Shown: positions 41,527 to 52,578 of the stretch, in pieces | How positions within the stretch are numbered: position 1 is the stretch's first letter | Layout: every line of letters begins with the position of its first letter | Source of the DNA: Sporosarcina ureae | GTDB taxonomy: Bacteria > Bacillota > Bacilli > Bacillales_A > Planococcaceae | NCBI RefSeq assembly: GCF_002101375.1 | Contig: NZ_CP015207.1 | Span: 1,044,001 to 1,108,000 of the forward strand | Length of the DNA stretch: 64,000 nt | Direction: 5' to 3' | Position numbers and translations under genes: made by a program | The notes under the pieces: generated by a model | What the model saw: only the letters and a program-made list of their open reading frames with translations | What the model was told of the DNA's origin: nothing | Database searches by the model: none

Positions 41527-41883
41527 TGGAGACGGCGAGAGTCGAACTCGCGTCCAAAGGCTCTGCTACTTCAGCGTCTACGCGTGTAGATTGATCATTT
41601 GGTTTCGCGCAAGCATTATGCCATCAATCAGGGCTTCCTGTGCGCTATTCCGGGAATCTCTTATGACAGCCTCAGAATGCAGATGTCATCGTAGCCCACT
41701 ATAAGTGAACCTTACGCCTCCACATGAGCGATGGAAACGGAAGGTAGATTCAACAGCTTACGCTGCGAATGCTAGGTTGTTGTTTGTTTTGCCAGTTATT
41801 ATTAACTGTCGTTTCTGACGGAGACGATCCCTCCGACGCGCGGCTCAAGCCCAGACCACCCCTGTCGAATCCGTAACGTCCCC
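41527..41883 (-). ncRNA. ssrA: Transfer-messenger RNA (tmRNA)
   Basis: A ~357-nt tmRNA that rescues stalled ribosomes with SmpB. The 5' end GGGGACGTTACGGATTCGAC and the 3' end GTTCGACTCTCGCCGTCTCC(A) form the tRNA-like domain. The tag reading frame at 41758-41793 encodes GKTNNNLAFAA plus a stop, giving AGKTNNNLAFAA after the alanine carried by tmRNA; the C-terminal AFAA fits the ClpXP degron type. smpB lies directly upstream in the same direction, as in other Bacillales. The 3' CCA is not fully encoded. Confidence 0.96.
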
Positions 41884-41973
41884 GAAGGAAAGTCCGGAAC
41901 CCAGGCCCGTTTCACTTAAAACGGCGGGTCGTACTTAATACTTCATCTAGTATATAATATTTCAGCTGGAATA

Positions 41974-42441
41974 TCAATCTTGTTGATTGGATTTGAATAC
42001 TCGTTGCATATCGCGCTTATGCTCTTTTTCTTTCAAGTCTTGGCGCTTATCATAGAGTTTCTTCCCTTTACCTACGCCAATCAATACTTTGGCGAACCCG
42101 TTTTTAATATACATTTTCAACGGGATGATCGAATAACCTTGTTCTTTCATCGTGCCTGCGAGTGAAGCAATTTGTTTTTTGTGCAACAGTAATTTTCGCA
42201 CGCGAACCGGATCATGGTTATGAATATTCCCTTGTTCATACGGACTGATATGCATATTCGACAGCCATGCTTCGTTATTACGGATTAATATAAATGCGTC
42301 GCGCAACTGGACTTTCCCTTTGCGAATCGATTTAATTTCCGTTCCTTTTAACACAATTCCTGCTTCAATCGTTTCTTCAATTGCGTAATCAAAGTTCGCC
42401 TTTTTATTGACGGCGAGTACTTTTCCAGTTCCTTTGGCCAT
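41974..42441 (-). CDS. smpB: SsrA-binding protein SmpB
   Basis: A 155-aa RNA-binding protein that delivers tmRNA to stalled ribosomes. Typical sequence blocks: [59 protein letters not shown] and the basic C-terminal tail [22 protein letters not shown] 42441 is preceded by GGGAGGA; the 11 residues upstream in the open frame lie before this site. It follows rnr with a ~40-bp gap, the usual secG-est-rnr-smpB-ssrA order. Confidence 0.97.
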   Translation of the reverse strand: MAKGTGKVLAVNKKANFDYAIEETIEAGIVLKGTEIKSIRKGKVQLRDAFILIRNNEAWLSNMHISPYEQGNIHNHDPVRVRKLLLHKKQIASLAGTMKEQGYSIIPLKMYIKNGFAKVLIGVGKGKKLYDKRQDLKEKEHKRDMQRVFKSNQQD

Positions 42442-42483
42442 GCAACTTCCTCCCTGACAGAAGACCGGAGACACGCTCCAGTC

Positions 42484-44862
42484 TTATTTTTTCTTCGGAC
42501 GTTTCTTAGATTTCTTTGGCATACCTTCATAAAACTTCTTCTTTGGCTTTTCATACTTTTTATTGCGCTTGTCGCTCGAACTTTTCGCTCCGCCACCCGC
42601 ACTTGATTTACTACTAGTACTTTGACCTTGACTTCTTCCCCTACCTGCACCTTGGCCACGGCTCTTGCCTCTGCCGGCTTGGATGACTTTTGGTGTCTCT
42701 TTACGAGAGCCTCTGAAGTTTTCTTTCATTCCCACGATTTCGAAGTCTACTGCTTGCTCTTCCGGTTTAACAGACGTCACACGCACTTTTACTTCGTCCC
42801 CGATACGGTATTGTTTCGCTGTACGTTCCCCGATCATCATCATTTGGCGATCATCGAAGCGATAATAGTCGTCGTTCATGTTCTTGACATGCACAAGTCC
42901 TTCGATCGTATTCGCAAGTTCAACAAAGATACCGAAGTTCGTAACAGACGAAATGACGCCTTCAAACTCTTCCCCCACTTTATCGACCATAAACTGTGCT
43001 TTCTTCAATGCGTTCGTATCACGCTCTGCATCTACTGCACGACGTTCACGTTCAGACGTGTGGCGTGCGATTTCAGGCAGTTCGGCAGACCAATGGGCAA
43101 TCGTTTGTGCCGACACGTCTTTATTGAATAAATACGTGCGAATGAGACGGTGAACGATCAAGTCTGGATATCTTCTGATCGGTGCGGTGAAGTGCGTATA
43201 GAACTCCGTCGCCAAACCGAAGTGACCGATACTATCTTGGAAATACTTCGCTTGTTGCATCGAACGCAATAGCATCGTCGAAATTAAAGATTCTTCTGGC
43301 AGTCCTTCGATGGATTCAACAATTTCTTGCAACGCACCTGAATCTACTTGTTTACCCGTTCCTTTGACGACGATTCCGAATGTCGTAAGGAACTCGAAGA
43401 AGCGCTGTAATTTCTCTTCTTTTGGATCTTCGTGGATTCGGTATAAGAAAGGTACTTTCATCCGGTCGAAGTGCTCTGCAACGGTCTCATTGGCAGCTAA
43501 CATGAATTCCTCGATCAAACGTTCAGAAACGGTACGCTCGATAATGATCACGTCTGTCGGCCAGCCATCTTCATCTACGAGAATTTTTGATTCTTTGAAA
43601 TCGAAATCGATGGCGCCACGGTTTTTACGCTTTTGACGGAAATTACTAGCTAGTTTCGCCATATCATTTAGCATCGGTACGATCTCTTCGTATTTCTTCG
43701 ATAATTCTTCGTCTTGATGATCGATGATTTGGTACACTTCGTCATATGTCATGCGGTAACTTGAGTTGATAACACTCGGATAAATATCATGGTCAATCAC
43801 TTTACCATTGGCATCTACTTTCATTTCGCATGTCAATGTCAAGCGGTCTTCGCCTGGATTGATTGAACAAATGCCGTTAGATAAACGATGCGGTAACATC
43901 GGAATGACGCGGTCTGTTAAATAGACACTCGTGCCACGGTCTGCGGCTTCAACGTCCATTGGAGAGTTTTCCGTGACATAATAGCTAACGTCCGAAATAT
44001 GCACAAATAGACGATAGGATCCGTTGTCTTCTTTGAAGACTGAAATCGCATCATCCAAGTCTTTTGCATCGGCACCGTCAATAGTCATCGTCAATTCTTT
44101 ACGTAAATCTCTACGGCCTTCGAAGTCTTCTGGCTGAACTGTCGTCGGTACACTGTTCGCGTGTTCCATGACGTCTTCAGGGAATTCGATCGCTATGCCG
44201 TGCTTATGAATGATCGATAGGATGTCTACACCTGGATCGTTTTTATGCCCGAGAATCTGTGTGATCATGCCAGTTGCATTGTTTTCATCGGTTGGCCAGT
44301 TGGTAATTTCCGCGATTACTTTTTGACCGTCTACCGCTTCCAATGAATGACCTTTTTCGATATACAAATCCATCGGCAATTTCTTGTCGTCCAGCAAGAC
44401 GAAACCATATCCTTCATGTGCTTGATACGTTCCGACAACTTGCGTCGTTTTACGCTCGACGACTTTCGTGATGACGCCTTCGCGACGATCTCCGAATGAG
44501 CTGCCCGATACGCGTACGAGGACGATATCGCCGTTCATCGCGCCGTTTACTTCATGAGGTGGGATGAAGACATCATCGCCCTCCACTTCTTCTGGTACGA
44601 CAAAGCCGAAGCCTTTGGCGTGACCGATGAATTTTCCGCGAAGAAGATTCATTTGTTCTGGTAAGCCGTAGCGGTTATTGCGTGAGCGAACGATTTTCCC
44701 GTTCTGTTCTAATTGTACGAGCATTTTTACTAGTTCTTTAAATTCGTCCGCCTGTTCTAAGTTGAGTGCTTCTTGAATCTCATGGACAGTGGACGGCATA
44801 TAGGATTTTTCTTTTAATAAAGACATAACCCGCTCTTGTAACTCTTTTATATTTGGTTCCAA
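42484..44862 (-). CDS. rnr: Ribonuclease R
   Basis: A ~792-aa 3'-5' exoribonuclease of the RNB family that degrades structured RNA and tmRNA-tagged messages. Domain order: N-terminal helix-turn-helix (STVHEIQEALNLEQADEF), cold-shock domains (GHAKGFGFVVPEEVEGDDVF), RNB catalytic domain with TIDGADAKDLDDAISVF, the HISDVSYYV and RGTSVYLTDRVIPMLPHRLS blocks, an S1 domain (FEGVISSVTNFGIFVELANT) and a long basic, Gly/Ser/Lys-rich tail. I take TTG 44862 as start: AGGAGG lies inside the first codons of the longer open frame and the family N terminus begins here. Downstream genes smpB and ssrA act in the same rescue pathway. Confidence 0.95.
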   Translation of the reverse strand: MEPNIKELQERVMSLLKEKSYMPSTVHEIQEALNLEQADEFKELVKMLVQLEQNGKIVRSRNNRYGLPEQMNLLRGKFIGHAKGFGFVVPEEVEGDDVFIPPHEVNGAMNGDIVLVRVSGSSFGDRREGVITKVVERKTTQVVGTYQAHEGYGFVLLDDKKLPMDLYIEKGHSLEAVDGQKVIAEITNWPTDENNATGMITQILGHKNDPGVDILSIIHKHGIAIEFPEDVMEHANSVPTTVQPEDFEGRRDLRKELTMTIDGADAKDLDDAISVFKEDNGSYRLFVHISDVSYYVTENSPMDVEAADRGTSVYLTDRVIPMLPHRLSNGICSINPGEDRLTLTCEMKVDANGKVIDHDIYPSVINSSYRMTYDEVYQIIDHQDEELSKKYEEIVPMLNDMAKLASNFRQKRKNRGAIDFDFKESKILVDEDGWPTDVIIIERTVSERLIEEFMLAANETVAEHFDRMKVPFLYRIHEDPKEEKLQRFFEFLTTFGIVVKGTGKQVDSGALQEIVESIEGLPEESLISTMLLRSMQQAKYFQDSIGHFGLATEFYTHFTAPIRRYPDLIVHRLIRTYLFNKDVSAQTIAHWSAELPEIARHTSERERRAVDAERDTNALKKAQFMVDKVGEEFEGVISSVTNFGIFVELANTIEGLVHVKNMNDDYYRFDDRQMMMIGERTAKQYRIGDEVKVRVTSVKPEEQAVDFEIVGMKENFRGSRKETPKVIQAGRGKSRGQGAGRGRSQGQSTSSKSSAGGGAKSSSDKRNKKYEKPKKKFYEGMPKKSKKRPKKK

Positions 44863-44907
44863 ACAATCATCTCCTCCTTTTTTCATACTGTATAAGCTGT
44901 TAGAAAC

Positions 44908-45098
44908 GTTGATTTCCGTTCCAGGCGGACGCGTTCCGCGGGCACGGCTTCAATCTCCTCGTCCGCTACGTGCAAAGACGTGCTCCTAACGCTTCGCTTT
45001 TACTCGCAAAAACCGTTCTTCGTTACGGCTTTCGCTTCCTGCGGGGCTTTCAGCTCGCGCTGTTCCCGCTGGAGTCGCCGCCTGAAACGAAAATCAAC
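44908..45098. repeat. Family C element, copy C1 (191 bp, inverted ends)
   Basis: Begins GTTGATTTCCGTT and ends AACGAAAATCAAC, 13-bp terminal inverted repeats with one mismatch. The interior is rich in small palindromes (CGTTCCGCGGGC, GCAAAGACGTGC). It has ~93% identity to C2 and the same length. The rest of the rnr-esterase gap shows nothing else. Confidence 0.9.
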
Positions 45099-45172
45099 TG
45101 AGTGTTCTATTAATAACTAATTCCATTTCAAGGACTGAAATTCAACTTATATAGTTATATCTTCCCCTAATT

Positions 45173-45919
45173 TCACTCTTGCCAATCAAGGGATTCTAAA
45201 AAATGTAGTACGTTTTCGTGAAGTTGTGCTTTTTCGGGACCTAGTGTAATGACATGTCCTGATTCTTCGTACCATTGTAGTTGTTTTTCTGTGGATTGTG
45301 CTTCGTCATAGATAATTTGTGCGGAGTTCGGGTCGATTACGTCGTCGTGACGCGATTGAACTACGAGTAATGGTGTGTAGATGCAGTCGACTTGATCGCG
45401 CACATTTTGGACCATGGATTGTAGACCGTCAAGACCTGGCATTGACTTTGTTTTCAAGTCGTCCATTTCTCTCTTAATTTGCTCGTCTGATTGACCTGCG
45501 AACTTTTTGTAGTCTCGTGCATATTTCAGTACGCCTGACCACATCAAGTCGGTCGTTTTCATCGTCATCGGGGCACACATCGTCACGATGCCTTTTAGCG
45601 GAAATTGCGCTGCAAGTCTCAATGAAAATACGCCACCGAGTGATAATCCCGCCACAGCAATTTCTTCATATCCTGCCTCTTTTAGCTGATTGTATGCATC
45701 TACTACATCTTCCCACCACTGGTCAGGATTGGTCTTGATCAATTCTTCAGGTGGCACACCATGACCGCGGTAATGCGGTGCTAATGAAGTATAGTTGTGT
45801 TTTTCAAGGAAACGGCCAAGCATCCGCACATCCGCGGATGTTCCAGTAAACCCATGCAACAGTAATACCGCACGTTTTCCATGTTGAAAGAAGAATGGTT
45901 TCGGTTGGGCAATTCGCAT
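45173..45919 (-). CDS. Carboxylesterase/monoacylglycerol lipase (Est30-like)
   Basis: A 248-aa alpha/beta hydrolase of the Bacillales carboxylesterase group. The oxyanion region is [20 protein letters not shown]; the nucleophile Ser is in GLSLGG; the Asp is in [15 protein letters not shown]; the His is in [14 protein letters not shown] cap region lies around residues 120-170. It hydrolyses short- to medium-chain esters in characterised relatives (Est30); the physiological substrate is unknown. It stands between secG and rnr, its conserved position in this order. Ribosome binding site AAAGGA precedes ATG. Confidence 0.92.
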   Translation of the reverse strand: MRIAQPKPFFFQHGKRAVLLLHGFTGTSADVRMLGRFLEKHNYTSLAPHYRGHGVPPEELIKTNPDQWWEDVVDAYNQLKEAGYEEIAVAGLSLGGVFSLRLAAQFPLKGIVTMCAPMTMKTTDLMWSGVLKYARDYKKFAGQSDEQIKREMDDLKTKSMPGLDGLQSMVQNVRDQVDCIYTPLLVVQSRHDDVIDPNSAQIIYDEAQSTEKQLQWYEESGHVITLGPEKAQLHENVLHFLESLDWQE

Positions 45920-45937
45920 GTTTTTCGTTCCTTTCTA

Positions 45938-45975
45938 CGAAAAGCGCCTGACCGTTCAAACATGGTCAGGCGCTT
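45938..45975 (-). terminator. Intrinsic terminator of secG
   Basis: AAGCGCCTGACC / GGTCAGGCGCTT perfect 12-bp stem followed by a T-rich stretch on the minus strand, directly after the secG stop. Confidence 0.9.
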
Positions 45976-45980
45976 GCATT

Positions 45981-46208
45981 TTATATTTTCATAATCGCAA
46001 TGGTTAGGACAAAAAATAAGACAGATAAGATAATGGTCGCTCTTTGTAGAACGAGATCTAATCCACGTGCTTTTTGTTTTCCGAAAAGTTGCTCTGCGCC
46101 TCCGGAGATGGCCCCTGACAGTCCCGCACTTTTACCGGATTGCAATAAAACGACTACTATTAATGCTATAGCTACGACTATCAGCGATGCTGTGAAAACT
46201 GCATGCAT
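45981..46208 (-). CDS. secG: Protein translocase subunit SecG
   Basis: A 75-aa two-helix membrane protein of the SecYEG channel. First helix [20 protein letters not shown], then the conserved [20 protein letters not shown] loop and the second helix [20 protein letters not shown]. Length and order (between eno and the esterase) match Bacillus. Ribosome binding site GGAGGTG lies before ATG. A strong terminator follows. Confidence 0.95.
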   Translation of the reverse strand: MHAVFTASLIVVAIALIVVVLLQSGKSAGLSGAISGGAEQLFGKQKARGLDLVLQRATIILSVLFFVLTIAIMKI

Positions 46209-46351
46209 GTTTTTCCACCTCCAAAAATAGCAAGTTACAACATTTCTATTCTACCAAAGCAAGTCCCTCGGCACAACCTTTTGTTACGAATTATGCCGAT
46301 TGACTGGAACTATATTAGTTGAACATAAGAAGTAGTCATCCCATGGAAACC

Positions 46352-46542
46352 GTTGATTTCCGTTCCAGGCGGACGCTTTCCGCGGGCACAGCCTCAATCT
46401 CCTCGTCCGCTACGTGCAAAGACGTGCTCCTAACGCTTCGCTTTTACTCGCAAAAACCGTTCTTCGTTACGGTTTTCGCTACCTGCGGGGCTTTCAGCTC
46501 GTGCTGTTCCCGCTGGAGTCGCCGCCTGTAACGAAAATCAAC
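46352..46542. repeat. Family C element, copy C2 (191 bp, inverted ends)
   Basis: Same orientation and exact length as C1, with ends GTTGATTTCCGTT and AACGAAAATCAAC. It lies in the eno-secG gap, 45 bp behind the eno stop. Confidence 0.9.
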
Positions 46543-46586
46543 TTAGTGTATCCTGAAATCTTTAATTCAACTTATCATAGTTGCTA

Positions 46587-47894
<1,308 letters not shown>

Positions 47895-49421
47895 TTAGAA
47901 TAATGGTTTTCCGGTCATTTCAACCGGTTGTGGAATTCCTAACATTTTCAACATCGTCGGTGCCAAGTCTGCAAGAATACCGTCTGCGCGCAACACGACA
48001 TCTGGATTCGTGATAATGACAGGTACAGGATTTGTCGTGTGCGCTGTCATCGGTTGTCCACCGATTGTCGTCACTTCATCCGCATTGCCGTGATCCGCTG
48101 TGATGATAGCCGATCCGCCTTTTGCTGATAAAGCGTCAATGATTCGGCCTAAACACGCATCGACCGTTTCAATCGCTTTTACAGTTGGCTCTAGCATTCC
48201 GCTATGGCCGACCATATCCGGATTCGCGAAGTTTAGGATAATGGCATCTTGTCGTTCCGCTTCGATTTCGGCCACTAACGCATCCGTTACTTCGTATGCG
48301 CTCATTTCCGGCTTCAAATCGTACGTTGCGACTTTTGGCGAATTGATCAGAATTCGAGTTTCCCCTTCAAACTTTTCTTCGCGTCCGCCACTCATGAAGA
48401 ACGTCACATGTGGATACTTTTCCGTTTCCGCAATTCGCAACTGACGCTTGCCTTGGTCTTCAAGCACTTCACCGATTGTTTTGGTTAAATTGACATTATG
48501 GAATACAATGTCCGCTACTACATCATCATTATAATGCGTAAAGCCGACAAAATGTAAGTCCGTAAATTTTTTCACGCCTCGATCGAAGCCGTCGAAGTCC
48601 GGTTGCGTGATAGCACGTGACAATTGAATCGCACGGTCTGGACGGAAATTGAAGAAAATCACCGCATCTCCATTGTCAATCGTCGCCACCGGTTTGCCGT
48701 CTTGTTGAATGACAAACGGCTCAACAAACTCATCATGTATTTCTTCGGTATAAGAAGCTCGGATTCCTTCTTCTGCTGAATGACAATGTGGTCCGATTCC
48801 ATATACCATTGCGTCATACGTTTTCTGCACACGTTCCCAACGCTTGTCGCGGTCCATCGCAAAATATCTGCCGGACACAGTCGCGATCTGGCCGACACCG
48901 ACTTCTTTCATCACATCTTCTGTACGTTTGATATATGGAAGTGCCGTCGTCGGTCCTACGTCACGGCCGTCAAGGAATGCATGCAAGTAGACACGTTCTA
49001 CACCGTGTTCTTTGGCCATTTTCAATAAAGCAAATAAATGCTCATAATGACTGTGAACGCCTCCGTCAGACAGTAGTCCCATGACGTGAAGTGCAGAGCC
49101 TTTCGTTTTGACATGCTCCATCGTCTCAAGCAATGTCGCGTTAGCAAAGAACTCGCCTTCACGAATGGATTTATTGATGCGCGTTAAGCTTTGATAGACG
49201 ATACGGCCAGCACCAATGTTCAAGTGACCTACTTCAGAGTTCCCCATTTGTCCTTCTGGTAACCCTACTGCTTCTCCACACGCCGTCAATGTTGCGTGCG
49301 GGTAGTTTTCCCACAGCAAATCAAAGTTCGGGATGTTAGCGTGTGCTACCGCGTTTCCATACGTTTCGTCTCGTAAGCCGAAACCGTCCAGGATAATTAA
49401 CGCGACTGGTTTATTCGCCAT
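47895..49421 (-). CDS. gpmI: 2,3-bisphosphoglycerate-independent phosphoglycerate mutase
   Basis: A 508-aa Mn-dependent phosphoglycerate mutase of the alkaline-phosphatase fold. The N-terminal metal motif is [20 protein letters not shown], the catalytic serine is in [20 protein letters not shown], and further metal ligands are in [21 protein letters not shown] and ADHGNADEV. It is the standard length for Bacillales and a key enzyme also during spore formation. Its start (ATG with TGGAGG upstream) overlaps the end of tpiA by 11 bp, so the two are co-translated. Confidence 0.97.
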   Translation of the reverse strand: MANKPVALIILDGFGLRDETYGNAVAHANIPNFDLLWENYPHATLTACGEAVGLPEGQMGNSEVGHLNIGAGRIVYQSLTRINKSIREGEFFANATLLETMEHVKTKGSALHVMGLLSDGGVHSHYEHLFALLKMAKEHGVERVYLHAFLDGRDVGPTTALPYIKRTEDVMKEVGVGQIATVSGRYFAMDRDKRWERVQKTYDAMVYGIGPHCHSAEEGIRASYTEEIHDEFVEPFVIQQDGKPVATIDNGDAVIFFNFRPDRAIQLSRAITQPDFDGFDRGVKKFTDLHFVGFTHYNDDVVADIVFHNVNLTKTIGEVLEDQGKRQLRIAETEKYPHVTFFMSGGREEKFEGETRILINSPKVATYDLKPEMSAYEVTDALVAEIEAERQDAIILNFANPDMVGHSGMLEPTVKAIETVDACLGRIIDALSAKGGSAIITADHGNADEVTTIGGQPMTAHTTNPVPVIITNPDVVLRADGILADLAPTMLKMLGIPQPVEMTGKPLF

Positions 49422-50175
49422 GAGTTCCAGCCTCCACCAATTTTACGAATGCCGCTGGATCGAGACTTGCTCCCCCGACTAACGCACCGTCAATATTGTC
49501 CTTACTAAGTAATTCAGCGATATTTTCTGGCTTTACACTGCCGCCGTATTGAATACGTACTGCATCTGCCACGTCTGATGAATAAAGTGTTTCGATCTTA
49601 TGACGGATTGCGGCACATACTTCATTGGCATCGTCAGCCGTTGCAGTTTTGCCTGTGCCGATCGCCCAGATAGGTTCGTACGCAATGACGGACTGTTTCG
49701 CTTGTTCCGCTGTGACGCCGAAAAACGCTTTTTCCACTTGTGCTGAAACGATCGAAACCGTTTCAAGTGCTTCGCGCTGTTCCAATGTTTCTCCTACGCA
49801 AACAATCGGTACTAGGTGATGATTGAACGCTGCGTGTACTTTTTTATTCACTGTTTCGTCGGTTTCATTGAAATACTGACGACGCTCAGAATGTCCCAAA
49901 ATGACATACTGTACACCTACGTCTTCAAGCATAGCCGGGCTGATTTCGCCTGTGAATGCCCCTTCGTCTGTATCGTGCATCGTTTGAGCGCCTACTTTGA
50001 TCGCAGTCGTTTCAAAACGTTGTAGTAAGTCGTTCAGATACAATGCAGGCGGGCAGATCACTGCTTCGACTTGATCTGACGCCGTGAGTTGTTCTTTCAT
50101 GTGTTCCGCAAATTCTGCAGCTTCACCAGATAATTTAAACATTTTCCAGTTGCCCGCAATGATTCGTTTTCGCAA
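49411..50175 (-). CDS. tpiA: Triosephosphate isomerase
   Basis: A 254-aa TIM-barrel enzyme interconverting dihydroxyacetone phosphate and glyceraldehyde 3-phosphate. Motifs: N-terminal [10 protein letters not shown] with the catalytic Lys, [11 protein letters not shown] with the catalytic His, the catalytic Glu in [20 protein letters not shown] and the phosphate loops YGGSVKPEN and [11 protein letters not shown]. The start is TTG 50175 with GGAGG 7 bases upstream. It lies 12 bp behind pgk and overlaps gpmI. Confidence 0.98.
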   Translation of the reverse strand: MRKRIIAGNWKMFKLSGEAAEFAEHMKEQLTASDQVEAVICPPALYLNDLLQRFETTAIKVGAQTMHDTDEGAFTGEISPAMLEDVGVQYVILGHSERRQYFNETDETVNKKVHAAFNHHLVPIVCVGETLEQREALETVSIVSAQVEKAFFGVTAEQAKQSVIAYEPIWAIGTGKTATADDANEVCAAIRHKIETLYSSDVADAVRIQYGGSVKPENIAELLSKDNIDGALVGGASLDPAAFVKLVEAGTHGE

Positions 50176-50187
50176 AAGAATTCCTCC

Positions 50188-51375
50188 TTATTCTCGATCT
50201 TGTAATACAGCTACTCCTGGCAATTCTTTGCCTTCCATGAATTCGAGTGAAGCGCCGCCACCTGTAGATACGTGGTCCATTTGTTCCGCGACTTCAAACT
50301 TTTCAACAGCCGCCGCAGAGTCGCCTCCACCAATTACTGTATAAGCAGCTGTTTCAGCCATCGCGTCCGCCACTGTTTTCGTGCCGTTTGCGAATGCTTC
50401 CATTTCAAACACACCCATCGGCCCGTTCCAAATGACGAACCTTGAATCTTTAATGACTTGCTCGTAACGCTCTGCTGTTTCAGGTCCGATATCGAGACCC
50501 ATCCAGCCTTCTGTAATGGCATCGACTGAAACCGTTTTAGTTTCTGCATCAGCAGCAAACTTATTCGCAACGACTGCATCTGTCGGTAAGTATAAAGTGA
50601 CTGCCTTTTGCTTCGCTTTTTCAATGAAAGACTTCGCCAACTCTACTTTATCTTCTTCTACTAGTGAATCTCCAGTTTCGTGACCTTGTGCGCGGGTGAA
50701 TGTATACGACAATCCGCCACCAATCAACAAGTTATCGACTTTATCCAACAAATTATCGATGACGCCAATTTTGTCTTTTACTTTCGCGCCGCCTATGATT
50801 GCGGTGAAAGGACGATCGGGATGAGACAATGCTTTTCCGAGAACATCTAATTCTTTCTCGAGTAAGAAGCCAAGAACGCCGGGTATGTACTCTGCAATTC
50901 CAGCAGTGGAAGCATGTGCGCGGTGCGCTGTTCCAAATGCGTCATTCACAAAAACGTCTGCTAGATTGGCAAATTGCTTGGATAGTTCCGTATCATTCTT
51001 CTCTTCGCCTGGATTAAAGCGAACGTTTTCAAGCAAAATCACGTCGCCGTCTTTCATTTCTGCAATCGCTTTTTCCACTTCATCACCGATTGATGAATCA
51101 AGTTTCTTCACTGTTTTACCTAGAAGCTCAGACAATTTATCGCCTGCAGGTGTCAAACGCATATCTTCTTGCACTTCACCTTTAGGACGTCCTAGGTGAC
51201 TAGCTAATATTACTTTTGCCCCCGCATTTGTCATATATTCAATTGTGGGTAGTGCCGCTTTAATACGTGTATCATCCGTTACCTTTCCATCTTCCATCGG
51301 TACGTTGAAATCCACGCGACAAAATACGCGCTGGCCGTTCAATTTAATATCTCTGATTGTCTTTTTCATGTTCAT
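50188..51375 (-). CDS. pgk: Phosphoglycerate kinase
   Basis: A 395-aa two-domain kinase transferring phosphate from 1,3-bisphosphoglycerate to ADP. Motifs: [60 protein letters not shown], the hinge and nucleotide region [17 protein letters not shown] and [14 protein letters not shown], with [15 protein letters not shown] near the end. ATG 51375 has AGGAGG 9 bases upstream. It follows gap after a 133-bp gap that holds a terminator-like hairpin, allowing separate control of gap and the rest. Confidence 0.98.
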   Translation of the reverse strand: MNMKKTIRDIKLNGQRVFCRVDFNVPMEDGKVTDDTRIKAALPTIEYMTNAGAKVILASHLGRPKGEVQEDMRLTPAGDKLSELLGKTVKKLDSSIGDEVEKAIAEMKDGDVILLENVRFNPGEEKNDTELSKQFANLADVFVNDAFGTAHRAHASTAGIAEYIPGVLGFLLEKELDVLGKALSHPDRPFTAIIGGAKVKDKIGVIDNLLDKVDNLLIGGGLSYTFTRAQGHETGDSLVEEDKVELAKSFIEKAKQKAVTLYLPTDAVVANKFAADAETKTVSVDAITEGWMGLDIGPETAERYEQVIKDSRFVIWNGPMGVFEMEAFANGTKTVADAMAETAAYTVIGGGDSAAAVEKFEVAEQMDHVSTGGGASLEFMEGKELPGVAVLQDRE

Positions 51376-51402
51376 TCAATAAGTCCTCCTCGGCATAAAT
51401 AC

Positions 51403-51432
51403 AAAAAGAGGAACGGGTTTCTCCGTTCCTCT
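51403..51432 (-). terminator. Intercistronic terminator between gap and pgk
   Basis: Minus-strand GAGGAACGG / CCGTTCCTC stem with five T after it, 25 bp before the pgk start. It probably allows partial read-through from gap into pgk. Confidence 0.82.
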
Positions 51433-51508
51433 CACCCATATTTATTCATTATAATCGGTTACTTGTGGAATGGCTACGATTTATAACAGAATTGATGGTT
51501 TTCTCATC

Positions 51509-52516
51509 TTATAGGCCTTGTTTGTTCATATATCGTGCAAGATCGATACAACGAGCGGAGTAACCAGACTCATTATCGTACCAAGAAATGACTTTTACCA
51601 TATTGCCTTCCATGACCATTGTAGACAAACCATCTACTGTGGAAGAGGCCGTGTTTCCATTGTAATCAACAGAAACTAATGGCAAGTCACTGAAGAATAG
51701 ACGTCCTTTTAACTCGCCTTCAGATGCTTTCTTCAATGCAGCGTTGACATCTTCTACCGTCACGTCTTTTTCTAATTCCGTCACAAAGTCTACAAGTGAA
51801 ACATTTGGAGTCGGCACACGTACTGCCATTCCATCCAATTTCCCTTTCAATTCAGGAATTACTTTCGTTACAGCAGAAGCTGCACCCGTTGTCGTTGGAA
51901 TCATCGACACGCCAGCCGCACGCGCACGTCGGTAGTCGGAGTGTGGAAGGTCGAGAATTTTCTGGTCGTTTGTATACGAGTGAATAGTCGTCATCATACC
52001 ACGCTTAACGCCGAATGAATCGTTCAACACTTTCACGACAGGTGCTAAACAGTTCGTCGTACAAGACGCGTTCGATACGATATGGTCGTTCGCTGGATCG
52101 TACGTTCCTTCATTGACACCCATCACAAGTGTAGTCATTTCGCCTTGCGCTGGAGCAGACAAGATCACTTTCTTCGCGCCTGCATCGAGGTGTTTTTGCA
52201 ATCCTTCTTTTGAACGGAAGACACCTGTACAATCGATGACGATATCTACGCCAAGGTCTTTCCAAGGTAGGTTCGCAGGATCTTTTTCTGCAAACACGCT
52301 GATCTTTTTGTTATTTACACGAATTGAAGATTCATCTGATTGCACGTCTGCATCGAAAATGCCGTGCACGGAATCATATTTCAATAAATGAGCCAACATC
52401 GCTGCGTCTGTCAAATCATTGATCGCCACTACTTCTACATCTTCTGTTGCAAATGCTTCACGAAGTACCAATCGTCCAATTCGTCCAAATCCATTAATCG
52501 CTATTTTCACTGTCAT
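51509..52516 (-). CDS. gap: Glyceraldehyde-3-phosphate dehydrogenase, type I
   Basis: A 335-aa NAD-dependent glycolytic dehydrogenase. N-terminal nucleotide fold IAINGFGRIGRLVLREAFA, catalytic cysteine in SNASCTTNCLAP, the catalytic His and substrate region SYTNDQKILDLPHSDYRRAR and the C-terminal SWYDNESGYSARCIDL. The Asp-like position after the first beta strand region fits NAD preference (AINDLTD). ATG follows GGAGG. It is second in the operon, directly after the repressor gene cggR, which marks it as the glycolytic GapA rather than the gluconeogenic GapB. Confidence 0.98.
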   Translation of the reverse strand: MTVKIAINGFGRIGRLVLREAFATEDVEVVAINDLTDAAMLAHLLKYDSVHGIFDADVQSDESSIRVNNKKISVFAEKDPANLPWKDLGVDIVIDCTGVFRSKEGLQKHLDAGAKKVILSAPAQGEMTTLVMGVNEGTYDPANDHIVSNASCTTNCLAPVVKVLNDSFGVKRGMMTTIHSYTNDQKILDLPHSDYRRARAAGVSMIPTTTGAASAVTKVIPELKGKLDGMAVRVPTPNVSLVDFVTELEKDVTVEDVNAALKKASEGELKGRLFFSDLPLVSVDYNGNTASSTVDGLSTMVMEGNMVKVISWYDNESGYSARCIDLARYMNKQGL

Positions 52517-52578
52517 ACTAAATCGCCTCCGTTAAGATAGTTGTAATCTTTTCGCCTTTTAGGCTTTGTATCTGCGTT

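Noticed and set aside
42622..43131. Long plus-strand ORFs opposite rnr (and similar ones opposite eno, pgk, gap)
   Set aside because: They are antisense shadows of well-recognised coding genes, without ribosome binding sites or recognisable products.
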